DNA of 64,000 bases from Endozoicomonas sp. 8E (GCF_032883915.1 NZ_CP120717.1:1791001-1855000), one strand, 5' to 3'. Numbered from the stretch's first letter, positions 9,541 to 17,780 are shown. The notes: generated by a model from the letters alone, not told the origin. Made by a program: numbers and translations.

Positions 9541-9573
9541 GTTGAAGTCACTGGGTGACTGTTGGGTTGAAGT
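9541..9573. promoter_or_regulatory. Inverted repeat and direct repeats upstream of the T3SS operon
   Basis: Perfect 6-bp inverted repeat AGTCAC-TGG-GTGACT (9546-9560), overlapped by two direct copies of GTTGAAGT (9541-9548 and 9566-9573; starts 25 bases apart). It lies about 120-155 bases before the first T3SS gene. It could be a regulator site, since AraC-type T3SS activators often use paired direct repeats, but no regulator gene is in the window. Low confidence. Confidence 0.3.
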
Positions 9574-9694
9574 GCCAAAAAATTGGCTGGATAGTGAAGG
9601 CTTACTTATTCTCTTTGAGTATTAAATCTCCTGCCAAAGCGATAGTTCATCTAAGCTTTATTGAAGTACATGACGCACTTTTGGAAGAAGGTTT

Positions 9695-11476
9695 ATGCCA
9701 GGGAGAACGACGGGAGTCGATACTCAAACTACGCCACCTGTTGATGTGGTGCAGCCAGAGCAGGCTAATGAATCGGGCCGGTTGGGTCCCAGAAATGTAA
9801 CCGGAACGCCGGGGAGGAGTCTGATTGGGGGACGTGGCTCTGAAGTTTCGAGCCCAGCACCGGAGAGTATACACACACGAACTGCCACCAGAGCCCGTGA
9901 AGATCTGCCAGAGCTGATGAAGTCAAAGCTGGAAGATTCCATGGACGATGAACAAGCTTCTCAAATATTGGATTCGCTGCAAGCCTCCAGAAAGTCTTCC
10001 AGAACCAGCCCTCACGAACTTTCCGGACTTTATGAATCATCTACAGCATCTGATCCGCATAGCGATGAAAGTGCTCAGCTGCACGAAGAACCCGGGCAAA
10101 TATCTCCGGGTGAGCATGGGGACAGTCCTGCCCCAGATGCGAATGATGAATCCATTTCACCCACAGCGACTTCACCTTCTGAGCAACCCCACGTGTCTGT
10201 CAGCTCATCCGATGATCCTGATGTGCAAAGCAGAAAAGAAGCATTCAAGAATCAGCTTCAGCCCAAGCTTGGTTTTTTCGATAAACATAAAAAAGAGTCA
10301 ACGGTCACCGCAGTGGGTGGTGTTCTGGTGGGCATAGGTGCCATCGCAAGCATTGCTTTTCCCCCAGCAGGACTTTGTATATACGCTTGTGGAATAATGA
10401 TGTTGAGTATGGGTCTCACCGAGATCATGGCTGCTCCGGGTGATGCTCCGGTTAACCCGCCTGACCCGAAACCTGATAAGCCTGAGCCAAAACCTGATGA
10501 GTCTAAATCCAAGCCGGTTGAAAACAATGTCGATGATGGCAAGTTCATGGCTGTTCGCAAACCCATTCTGGAAGCCCTCACTCAGGGGGATGGCCCGATT
10601 CCTGTCAGGGAAGATGGTTCTCTGGATGAAGACGAAGCCAAAAAAAGGCTCAGGAAGTTTGCTCAAGAGAGCGGGATTAATGGAGACCCCGAGGCGCTTT
10701 TAGAGCAAGTTTCTTCAGGGATGCAAGCAGGCTTGCCTCTCTCAGAAGTGATTTCAGAGGCTATTGCCGATGTATTGAGTCGAGATAAGAGTTTTGATCC
10801 CCGCGATAATGAATTCAAATTGGTCACAAACGCTATTTTGAGTGCGGCAGAAGCTATGATGAATGCCACATCAGCCACTGAGAGAGAGCAGGCTCTGGCT
10901 GATTTTCTGTCGAAAATGAAAGAGATGCTGCCCAGAATGAGCGACGCCTCCCTGGGGCAGCTGATGGCCATGACCCAGGGGGCTCTGGCCAGTCCCGGCA
11001 CAGAACAAGCCAGAGAAATATTGACTCATGTCTTGAAGTTGCTCGAAGCAGAAAAAGCCGAGCGTTTGTTAAAACAGCAGAGCCTGGACGCATTTGGGGC
11101 TGCTGCAGGGGTCTCTGGCGCGGTGCCTGAACCTCCTCCTCCCCCTCCCATAGCTCCAAAGTCTGGAAAACCACTGACAACACCTCCACAGTCCTCTGCG
11201 AGAAGAACAGGTGCTTCAGAGGTGTTTGATCCGACTATTTCACAAAATCGAGTCCACCTTCGAGTGCTTTCTTTTGAACTGGGCACTTTGCAGAGGGCCG
11301 ATCGTCTTGGTGAAAGTGACAGGATTGACTTTCTGAACGCCGCGAAGGAGGTGCTCGAAAAACCCAGAGGTAGAAGGATCACGGGGGCAGAGTTCCTGGA
11401 TGAGCTTGAAAGACATACGGGAGACAGGTTTAGTAATGTGATCGAGAAAATGAGAGATAAAAATCATTTCAAATAG
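9695..11476 (+). CDS. Candidate T3SS substrate, proline-rich with hydrophobic hairpin
   Basis: 593 aa, not recognised. There is no signal peptide. A long Ser/Pro/Glu-rich, probably disordered N-terminus (1-180) is typical of type III substrates. One extended hydrophobic stretch (about 203-247) could form a membrane hairpin, as in translocators. A charged repeat of Pro-Asp/Glu-Lys-Pro units follows (256-275), then a helical region to about 465 and a poly-proline stretch starting PEPPPPPP at 478. The ATG at 9695 has GAAGG six bases upstream. It is the first gene of the T3SS operon, directly before the tip protein gene, where lcrG lies in Yersinia, but it does not resemble LcrG. Either an accessory translocon protein or an effector. 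Confidence 0.7.
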   Translation: MPGRTTGVDTQTTPPVDVVQPEQANESGRLGPRNVTGTPGRSLIGGRGSEVSSPAPESIHTRTATRAREDLPELMKSKLEDSMDDEQASQILDSLQASRKSSRTSPHELSGLYESSTASDPHSDESAQLHEEPGQISPGEHGDSPAPDANDESISPTATSPSEQPHVSVSSSDDPDVQSRKEAFKNQLQPKLGFFDKHKKESTVTAVGGVLVGIGAIASIAFPPAGLCIYACGIMMLSMGLTEIMAAPGDAPVNPPDPKPDKPEPKPDESKSKPVENNVDDGKFMAVRKPILEALTQGDGPIPVREDGSLDEDEAKKRLRKFAQESGINGDPEALLEQVSSGMQAGLPLSEVISEAIADVLSRDKSFDPRDNEFKLVTNAILSAAEAMMNATSATEREQALADFLSKMKEMLPRMSDASLGQLMAMTQGALASPGTEQAREILTHVLKLLEAEKAERLLKQQSLDAFGAAAGVSGAVPEPPPPPPIAPKSGKPLTTPPQSSARRTGASEVFDPTISQNRVHLRVLSFELGTLQRADRLGESDRIDFLNAAKEVLEKPRGRRITGAEFLDELERHTGDRFSNVIEKMRDKNHFK

Positions 11477-11570
11477 TTCTTAATTTATGTTGTTGATGAA
11501 ATTTTCGCATTGAAGTCATGTACTAAATTAATACTAATGTGATTTGCTCAGGGCGGCAGGGAGCCAATTT

Positions 11571-12407
11571 ATGACTGATTCCACACCAGCAGTGGATAAT
11601 AAGGGGGGAGTAACACTCACTGGCACGCAGGGGTCTGTTCATCTTACTGATGCCAAGAGAGACTCACTCAGAGCTGCGGGTTTCAGTGATGCACAGATTG
11701 ATGCTTTATTATCACTGGCCGACCCTGATGATCAGGGGAATTCCCTGACACCCACTCACTTTTATACTGTTGATAAGTCGACACTCAACTCTCTTCAGTA
11801 CTCAGGCAAGCTCACGGATGCAGCAAAGCAGCTGGTCTATGTCCAGACTCCCGTCTCGCTTCTGAATCAGGTCAGTAATCCGAGCAACTGGCAGGGAGAC
11901 AATTATATTGGTCCGGGTGCAGCTTCTGTAAATGCCTATTTGAATGGAGAGCCTGTCGATTTTTCCAAGCCCAGTCTCGATGCTCTGGTGATGTCAGTTC
12001 TAACGGCCAGGGCGGAAATCATAGAGGTCCAACTCAGAGATCAGATTCAATCGATTCAGGACAAGAACGCCCAGTTGGAAGTAGCAAACGACTGGTTAGC
12101 CAAAGCTAAAGCTAAAAAAGCCGACGCCGGTACATCGGGCACAACAACCTTTAGTCAGGAGTTCAAGGAGTTCTGGGATAGCCTTGGCGCGAAGTACCAG
12201 AGTGGCACTAATCACAATTCAGCTGACTGGGAAGTTAATATCGAAGGTTTGAAGACCAAAATTGAAGCTTTGACCAGTCAATCCCAGCTGGAAACAACCA
12301 AGCTGCAGCAGACTATAAATAAATATAACCAAAGCTTTGAAATGCTTTCTAACTTTGTCAACAAATACTATCAGTCACTCAGTACGATTATTCAGAACCT
12401 ACGGTGA
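11571..12407 (+). CDS. sctA: T3SS needle-tip protein (SctA, LcrV/IpaD-like)
   Basis: Start ATG 11571, with AGGGAG seven bases upstream (278 aa); the frame opens at 11544. Predicted extracellular tip protein that scaffolds the translocon. The C-terminus (about 220-278) is a long helix ending LSNFVNKYYQSLSTIIQNLR, close in pattern to the LcrV/PcrV C-terminal coiled coil; a second helical region spans about 140-185. Gene order (this gene, TPR chaperone, two membrane translocators) is that of lcrV-lcrH-yopB-yopD. Residues 29-63 carry a 35-residue module (AGFSDAQIDALLSLADPDD ...) also present in the two translocators and not known to me from LcrV. Role inferred from C-terminus and position. Confidence 0.72.
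   Translation: MTDSTPAVDNKGGVTLTGTQGSVHLTDAKRDSLRAAGFSDAQIDALLSLADPDDQGNSLTPTHFYTVDKSTLNSLQYSGKLTDAAKQLVYVQTPVSLLNQVSNPSNWQGDNYIGPGAASVNAYLNGEPVDFSKPSLDALVMSVLTARAEIIEVQLRDQIQSIQDKNAQLEVANDWLAKAKAKKADAGTSGTTTFSQEFKEFWDSLGAKYQSGTNHNSADWEVNIEGLKTKIEALTSQSQLETTKLQQTINKYNQSFEMLSNFVNKYYQSLSTIIQNLR
11655..11759 (+). repeat. 35-residue GFS-ADPxD module in SctA
   Basis: Coding repeat, residues 29-63 of the tip protein. It aligns without gaps to the modules in SctE (13270-13374) and SctB (14929-15033 and 15058-15162). Positions fixed in all four: Lys1, Leu5 or equivalent, Gly9, Phe10, Ser11, Gln14, Ala22, Asp23, Pro24, Asp26, Asn29, Ser30, Leu31, His35. Confidence 0.85.
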
Positions 12408-12425
12408 ATCATGGAGGATCCCGCT

Positions 12426-12902
12426 GTGAATGAAGAAGCCAAGATGAATGAAGGTGAAGAACTTGATGATATGCTTCTCGAGTTTTTTGGTAAGGGCGGA
12501 ACCTTCAAAGACCTCAAGAATATGAGTGATGATGCTATGGAAGCCATATACAGCGTCGCTTATAACCTTTATCAGGGGGGGAAGTACGATGAGGCGCAAA
12601 AGGTCTTTCAGTTTCTCTGTTTCTATGATCACTTCAATCGAAAATACTTCATGGGGCTCGGTGCCTGCCAGCAAATGATGAAGCAGTATGAAAATGCTAT
12701 TGAGATCTTCACTTTTGCCACGGTATTGGATGCCGACGACCCCAGGCCCATGCTCTACATCGGAGACTGTCATCTGGCAATGGGTGACAACGAAAAAGCA
12801 AAAATGTCATATGAGACAGCCATTGAATGGGCTGGAAACGCGGCTGCTTTTGAGGAAGAAAAACAAAGAGCCGAAAGCATGCTGGAAAACCTGAGCAGTT
12901 AA
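12426..12902 (+). CDS. sscA: Class II T3SS chaperone, TPR type (SycD/LcrH/SicA-like)
   Basis: Predicted cytoplasmic chaperone for the two hydrophobic translocators encoded next. The product has the family length and tetratricopeptide repeats: YSVAYNLYQGGKYDEAQKVF, FMGLGACQQMMKQYENAIEIF and PMLYIGDCHLAMGDNEKAKMSY, the classic three-TPR layout of SycD. The frame opens with an ATG at 12411, but GGAGG at 12413-12417 is best placed for the GTG at 12426 (158 aa). Both starts are possible. It lies between the tip and translocator genes as in Yersinia, Pseudomonas and SPI-2. Confidence 0.9.
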   Translation: MNEEAKMNEGEELDDMLLEFFGKGGTFKDLKNMSDDAMEAIYSVAYNLYQGGKYDEAQKVFQFLCFYDHFNRKYFMGLGACQQMMKQYENAIEIFTFATVLDADDPRPMLYIGDCHLAMGDNEKAKMSYETAIEWAGNAAAFEEEKQRAESMLENLSS

Positions 12903-12918
12903 GGGAAGAGGTGAAAGG

Positions 12919-14478
12919 ATGTCTTCAATCGGTCAGGGGCCTGCCCCTACAGAGCAAAGCGGAAATATTCATCAGGCTTCTTTTGATGCTGTTGATAATG
13001 AAGAAAACCCGGTTCAGCGAGGTTTTAGTAACCAGAACAGTTACTCAAGAACGGAAGGTGGAGAAGCCCCTAAAGCACAGATCAATGCTCCCGTTCTGGA
13101 TGCGCCTTCGGCAAATGCTGAGTCTGAAAAAGCTACCGCAGAAGTGTTGAAACATCAGGAAGGGCAGGCAACAGACAAGTCGGCAAAAGGTGGTCCCAAG
13201 ACACCTGGTGTGGGGGTTCAGGAACAAAGCAACCTCCCCATCAGAAAGCAGACAACCCATCTCCAGAGTAAGAGCAATGAACTTGAAAGTATGGGGTTCA
13301 GCAAATCCCAAATCAATGGGGTGCTGGCTGTGGCTGATCCCAAAGATCCTGAAAACTCTCTTGCTCCCATGCACTCTCCCACTGCCAGATTGAAAGATAT
13401 GGAGGCCCGGGGTGGCGATCCCAAGCTGAATACACTGTTTAATACTTTCGAAGATGTCATGGTTCGTTTCTCTGCCATCAAAGAAATTCCGGATGATTTG
13501 AAAGCTGAGCTGACGAAGGATCTCGATACATTTACCAAGGCAGCTCTCAACGCTGAAAGGCCTCTGGATATAGACTCCGCTACCACGATGCTGGTTCAGA
13601 TCCAGTCAAAGTTGCAGAACGAGCGACTCCGCTTTGACCAGGAGAGTATCAGGATAGGTCAGGTCGCTGCGGAACAACGCAGTAGCAACATCATCAGCAA
13701 AATCCGTGAATCCATTGCAAAAGTCGAAGAATCGAAAAAATCCCAAATGGTCGGGAAGATTTTCAATTATATCGCGCTGGTATTCATGGCGATTGCCTCC
13801 GTCGCTTTGGCTGTTGCGGGAGTTCTTACCGGTGGTGCTTTGAGTATTGTTGCTGCAAGTCTTATGGTTGCAGCGACAGGTCTTATGATCACCATGACGG
13901 TTTCATCAGAAACCAACAACTTTATGATGAAAATTTTTGACGGCCTTGCCGGTGACAAAGACGGTGAGCAAGATGCCAAAATTGGTGCCACGGTCTTTTG
14001 GGCTGTCATTATGATCGCACTTTCCGCAGGCGCAGCTTTTGCGGGTGGCGTTGCCGGTGCAGGTGGAGCTGCTGCCAGTACAGCTTCATCAAGTACCGCA
14101 GCAGGGTCTTCAACCGCTGCAACGGTGACGGCGACAGGCGCTAACACGGCTGCAACCACATCAGCTGCTGTGGCAAAAAAAATTGCGATCGTGACCAAGT
14201 TAGGACAGACAGCCCAGTTGATAGGGGGCGCCGGTCAGATTGCTTCGGGTGGTGCTGATATCGGAACTTCTGTTTATAAATACCAGGCAGACACATTCAG
14301 GGCAGAAGCGCTTGAAGAAAAAGCCGAAATGGTCAGGATCCAGAAGGCCATAGATGATGCTATGGAAGGTTTGGAGAAGGCTATCCAGGAACTCCAGAAT
14401 GGCTACTCCACAGCCGCCAGCATCATTAAAGCGAATCATGAAACCAAGACAACACTTGCGCGCAACCTGCGTGCCTGA
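12919..14478 (+). CDS. sctE: T3SS major translocator (SctE, YopB/SseC/EspD-like)
   Basis: 519 aa. Predicted pore-forming translocator inserted in the host membrane. Layout: disordered N-terminus (1-110), the shared 35-residue module (118-152), a helical coiled region (200-280), a strong hydrophobic hairpin (about 281-329), a second hydrophobic Ala/Gly-rich stretch (about 355-387), and a C-terminal amphipathic coiled coil (455-515). Two membrane regions plus flanking coiled coils are the YopB/SseC signature. GAGG lies eight bases before the ATG. The TPR chaperone gene is immediately upstream and the minor translocator gene 18 bases downstream. Confidence 0.85.
   Translation: MSSIGQGPAPTEQSGNIHQASFDAVDNEENPVQRGFSNQNSYSRTEGGEAPKAQINAPVLDAPSANAESEKATAEVLKHQEGQATDKSAKGGPKTPGVGVQEQSNLPIRKQTTHLQSKSNELESMGFSKSQINGVLAVADPKDPENSLAPMHSPTARLKDMEARGGDPKLNTLFNTFEDVMVRFSAIKEIPDDLKAELTKDLDTFTKAALNAERPLDIDSATTMLVQIQSKLQNERLRFDQESIRIGQVAAEQRSSNIISKIRESIAKVEESKKSQMVGKIFNYIALVFMAIASVALAVAGVLTGGALSIVAASLMVAATGLMITMTVSSETNNFMMKIFDGLAGDKDGEQDAKIGATVFWAVIMIALSAGAAFAGGVAGAGGAAASTASSSTAAGSSTAATVTATGANTAATTSAAVAKKIAIVTKLGQTAQLIGGAGQIASGGADIGTSVYKYQADTFRAEALEEKAEMVRIQKAIDDAMEGLEKAIQELQNGYSTAASIIKANHETKTTLARNLRA
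13270..13374 (+). repeat. 35-residue GFS-ADPxD module in SctE
   Basis: Residues 118-152 of the major translocator (SMGFSKSQINGVLAVADPKD ...). This is the most divergent of the four full copies: Asp25 becomes Lys and Gly28 becomes Glu. Length and the anchor residues Gly9-Phe10-Ser11, Gln14, Ala22-Asp23-Pro24, Asn29-Ser30-Leu31 and His35 are kept. Confidence 0.8.
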
Positions 14479-14496
14479 GTCTCAAGGAGGTAGATT

Positions 14497-15990
14497 ATGT
14501 CACAGGTAGGACAGACAGGCGCGTCACAGAATACGCCAGTGGACTATAGTTCCCAGACATCAGGGTCAGGTGGCGCAGCGCCCCTGGATGAAGTCGGTCG
14601 GGGAGATCTTGACGGCGAAAACCTTCGATATTCCCGTGAAAGCAAAAGTACCGAAGTTTTGAAAGGTCAACAGAAGAGGGCACCAGAGCTTGATAAACCC
14701 GGTGATGTCAAGCCCACCCATCTTGAAACAGCCAGTTCTGACGTCAACGATATCAGCAAGCAGACTCAGTCATCTCTTGAAAATACTCAGAAGCTGGCGG
14801 AAGGATTGCGCACTGGTAACCTCAGTCCGGAACAGCAACAGCAACTGAAAAAAAACGCCGATCTTTTGAAAGGCAGCGCCGGTCTTATAAGTAACCTTCA
14901 TGGCCATAATCTCGGAACTGCTGAGGGTAAGAGAAGTGTTCTTGCCGGAATGGGCTTCAGTCAGAGCCAGCTCGATGCCCTGATGTCACTGGCTGATCCG
15001 GATGATGCAGGCAACTCTCTGGCGTCCCTGCATGGCGGTGAATCAGCCTTACAGGGTAAAAAAGACGCTCTGAAGGCCATGGGTTTCAGTGAAAGTCAGG
15101 TGGATGCCTTGCTGTCACTGGCCGATCCGGATGATGAAGGCAATTCACTGATGTCAACTCATCAGGCCGGGTCCGGGAAAAATAAATCGGCCCTTGCCTC
15201 TCAGGGATTCAGCAATGCTCAGGCAGAACGTTTGACGGCTCTGTTGAACGGCCAGACATTTGGTTCTGAACAACAGAAAGAACTACTGAAACAGATGGGC
15301 TTCAGTGATGCAGAAGCCGATGTGTTGCTGGCCACAGCCGATCCTCAATCGTTGAAAATTCAAGGTAAGCTTGCCCGATCAATAGATTCTAATCAGCTTG
15401 CTCATTTGCAAGAGATGGCAAAGGCCGCCAACGTTCTATCAACAGGCAGCCCGATCGGTGACAGAGTGCTGCAACAGCTGGTGGACATTTTTACTGTGTT
15501 TGAACTCCTTCACGAGATGGGTGTTCAGGGTCGAAGAACCGCCAGAGAAACCAGGGCTGCTGAGTATGATGCAGCCAAGCAGGAAGTTTTGCACCAGGCC
15601 GGAGAAATGAGAAAGGCCGCCATTTCCACTCTGATAGCAGGCACGATCAGCGGTACCATGAAAATAGGTGCAGGTATGATTGCAATTAATGGAGCATCGG
15701 GCGGTGGTTCCGCTGCTGAGAAGTCTATCAGGATGCAGTTGGCTACCCAGAAGGCTCAGATAGCGACGGGTGCGGGTGACATTGTTTCTGCGGGCTTTAA
15801 CTATGAGTCTGCAGAACATCAGGCATTACAGAAAGAGCATGAAGCCTTCCAGAAAACCCACGAAAACTCGGCTCAGAGTGCATCTGAGTGGATGCAGTTG
15901 CAACAGGACATGGTGAAGACTGTTCAAAGTAAGATGGACGAAATTATACGAACCTGGTTCGAAACGCTAAAAACCACTACACGAGGCTAA
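14497..15990 (+). CDS. sctB: T3SS minor translocator (SctB, YopD/SseD/EspB-like)
   Basis: 497 aa. The ATG is preceded by AAGGAGG. One predicted membrane segment (about 375-397, AAISTLIAGTISGTMKIGAGM) followed by a C-terminal amphipathic region (440-497), and immediate downstream position to SctE, support a YopD/SseD-type second translocator. It is much longer than YopD (about 300 aa). The extra length is a long disordered N-terminus plus a repeat region (145-285) with two full 35-residue GFS-ADPxD modules and two decayed ones. Helical stretches (80-135) precede the repeats. Function inferred from topology and order; no sequence match to YopD can be shown here. Confidence 0.8.
   Translation: MSQVGQTGASQNTPVDYSSQTSGSGGAAPLDEVGRGDLDGENLRYSRESKSTEVLKGQQKRAPELDKPGDVKPTHLETASSDVNDISKQTQSSLENTQKLAEGLRTGNLSPEQQQQLKKNADLLKGSAGLISNLHGHNLGTAEGKRSVLAGMGFSQSQLDALMSLADPDDAGNSLASLHGGESALQGKKDALKAMGFSESQVDALLSLADPDDEGNSLMSTHQAGSGKNKSALASQGFSNAQAERLTALLNGQTFGSEQQKELLKQMGFSDAEADVLLATADPQSLKIQGKLARSIDSNQLAHLQEMAKAANVLSTGSPIGDRVLQQLVDIFTVFELLHEMGVQGRRTARETRAAEYDAAKQEVLHQAGEMRKAAISTLIAGTISGTMKIGAGMIAINGASGGGSAAEKSIRMQLATQKAQIATGAGDIVSAGFNYESAEHQALQKEHEAFQKTHENSAQSASEWMQLQQDMVKTVQSKMDEIIRTWFETLKTTTRG
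14929..15351 (+). repeat. Four tandem GFS modules in SctB
   Basis: Coding repeats: copy 1 residues 145-179, copy 2 188-222 (period 43 residues), copy 3 229-252 (keeps QGFSNAQ, loses the ADPDD half), copy 4 260-285 (MGFSDAEADVLLATADPQS). Copies 1 and 2 share many codons, for example around gatccggatgatg, but have diverged at synonymous sites, so the duplication is not recent. Confidence 0.85.
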
Positions 15991-16044
15991 ACAGAGACGT
16001 TCAGACTCTGAGGATTGCCGTCCACAGCATGCAGGAGGCATGAC

Positions 16045-17319
16045 ATGACTATTCCACTCGACAGGGCCGGTGGTGCATCAGCGCCATCGTTTCTGGAGAG
16101 TAACCAGAACGTTGCAGGTAACCAGGGAGCCAAAGGCAAGGTTGCCGGACAAACGGTTCAGGTTCGGTCTGATGCCACTTCTGCGCTGCTTGACAGTGCA
16201 GAAGAGCTTTCCATGGTCGCTGACCGCTTCAAGCAAACCAAACTCAAAGACAGAAAACTCTCCAGTGGTTCAGAACTCTCTGACAAGCTGCTTGAGCGCA
16301 TCAAGAAAATACAGGCTATTCAGGAAACCCAGGCGTTCAAGGATCTGGTTAACAATTTCAGTAATCAAACCAATCTCAACCCCAATCAGGTTCTGAAGCA
16401 GGCCCAGGAATTTTCCGACGACGTGCTCGAGCAATTTGCGGCACTGGATTTTGCCGCAGAATATTTTGAAGAGCAGGGAGACCAGGAAAAAGCCAATCAA
16501 ATTCGTACGGCTCAGCAAAGCATCAGGGAAAAGAACCCGACACTGATCCAGGCTGGCCTCAATATCTCTGAGTCAGCAGCCGAGATGATCGAAGAGATGG
16601 GCTTTGACGTTGATGTTCGTACGGTCCGTGAAAGCTATGCCAACCTCATTGACTCAGCGAAGATGGATCATGTGCGTGATGACGGTTCACTCAAGACAAC
16701 TTATCGCTATCTGGTAGAAACCTACGGAGCAGAGAATCTGGAAGGAGCTATTCAGGGGCAACTTGATCTCCTTGCGACGGATTTGAACTGCACCACTCAC
16801 TCCACTTCACCGGTCAGATTGAAAGTCATTATTGATGATATGAAAGGGCTGAAGATTCAGTCGGGTGTTCATGATGCCTGTTGCGAAGCTGAAGAGAGGC
16901 TGGAAAGAACATTCCCTGAAGAAAAAGTCCTTCGACTTGTGCTCATGGAAGAGATGCTCGATCTCGTCGATCAACAGTGGGTGACAGAGTCTGATTTTGA
17001 AAAATTGCCGTTAAAAATGAATCTGGAAAAACTGGAAGCTCATATTTTTGCATTGACTTCCATCGTCGATATCGTGAGGTCCATTCCCGAAGAAGTGTTT
17101 ACCAATGATGAGACCAAACTGAATATGCTGTCTGCGGCAACAGACAGTCTGGATAACAAAATTGAAGAGGAAGAGTCAGAGGCCATTGAAGAGGCTGCTC
17201 TGGATGCCGCGCTGGATGATAATTTCTTGGGTGAGGTAACCGCCTCTCTGGATTTGCCATCAAGTAAGAAAGTTGAAACGCCTTTTTTTGCTGCTGGGAA
17301 GGAACAGAAGTCTCAGTAG
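16045..17319 (+). CDS. sctW: T3SS gatekeeper, fused YopN-TyeA (SctW)
   Basis: Predicted cytoplasmic plug that holds back effectors until translocators are secreted. ATG 16045 follows CAGGAGG (424 aa). An N-terminal secretion/chaperone-binding region is followed by an HrpJ/YopN-like helical domain (about 60-290, including SDKLLERIKKIQAIQETQAF and LNPNQVLKQAQEFSDDVLEQ). A TyeA-like C-terminal domain follows (about 295-385, VLRLVLMEEMLDLVDQQW ... LTSIVDIVRSIPEEVF). In Yersinia these are two genes; here, as in SepL/SsaL/InvE-type proteins, they form one polypeptide. The acidic tail includes EEEESEAIEEAALDAALDD. The next gene is a SycN-like chaperone, as expected. Confidence 0.88.
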   Translation: MTIPLDRAGGASAPSFLESNQNVAGNQGAKGKVAGQTVQVRSDATSALLDSAEELSMVADRFKQTKLKDRKLSSGSELSDKLLERIKKIQAIQETQAFKDLVNNFSNQTNLNPNQVLKQAQEFSDDVLEQFAALDFAAEYFEEQGDQEKANQIRTAQQSIREKNPTLIQAGLNISESAAEMIEEMGFDVDVRTVRESYANLIDSAKMDHVRDDGSLKTTYRYLVETYGAENLEGAIQGQLDLLATDLNCTTHSTSPVRLKVIIDDMKGLKIQSGVHDACCEAEERLERTFPEEKVLRLVLMEEMLDLVDQQWVTESDFEKLPLKMNLEKLEAHIFALTSIVDIVRSIPEEVFTNDETKLNMLSAATDSLDNKIEEEESEAIEEAALDAALDDNFLGEVTASLDLPSSKKVETPFFAAGKEQKSQ

Positions 17320-17394
17320 CCACCACTAAAGACTCTACAGCTGGTAAAAGGCAGGGGGTCCTGTGAAAGCTGTTTAGCACGAGGAAAGCAAGCT

Positions 17395-17766
17395 ATGGAT
17401 TGGCGCGATGAGGTGGTTTCGGATATCGGCCGGGGAATGGGTATTGAGGGACTCAGTTTCGGCGTATCCGGAGTGATCAGCATGGAATTTGAATCAGAAA
17501 GGACCTTGTATCTGGAGACTCAGGAAGAGGGGGTTCTTGTCTACATGGTTCAGGGGTTGTCCCGATTTGATGCCTCCAAAAGTCTGGTTTACGCGCTAAA
17601 AAAGTGTCATTACACCCAGTCACTTGTGCTGCCATTGCAAGCAGGACTGAAAGGAGAAGAGGAACTGGTCTGGTTGATTTATCTCAATAATGAGCAATTC
17701 TCCCGTCCAACCGTCGAAAGTGCTATCGAATCAATAATAAGACAATCCGAGCAGCTTGCTGCTTAA
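17395..17766 (+). CDS. sycN: T3SS gatekeeper chaperone, SycN-like
   Basis: 123 aa, the same length as Yersinia SycN. The pattern aligns along its length: MDWRDEVVSDIGRGMGIEGL against the SycN start; a central strand ERTLYLETQEEGVLVYMVQ; LVLPLQAGLKGEEELVWLIYL near the centre of the fold; and a C-terminal helix TVESAIESIIRQSEQLAA. Class I chaperone fold, acidic. It is located directly after the YopN-TyeA fusion gene, its presumed client. In Yersinia SycN works as a heterodimer with YscB; no YscB-like gene is seen in the window. GAGG precedes the ATG at 17395. Confidence 0.82.
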   Translation: MDWRDEVVSDIGRGMGIEGLSFGVSGVISMEFESERTLYLETQEEGVLVYMVQGLSRFDASKSLVYALKKCHYTQSLVLPLQAGLKGEEELVWLIYLNNEQFSRPTVESAIESIIRQSEQLAA

Positions 17767-17780
17767 GGCTCCATAGGGTG

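Noticed and set aside
11721-11759. ADPDDxGNSL as a canonical EF-hand loop
   Set aside because: Positions 1 and 3 are acidic and Gly is near position 6, but the bidentate Glu at 12 is missing and the hydrophobic position 8 is Ser. Cation binding remains only a hypothesis.
14929-15351. Tandem repeat read as a CRISPR or microsatellite
   Set aside because: The repeats are in frame within an intact ORF and vary mostly at third codon positions; they encode the 35-residue protein module.
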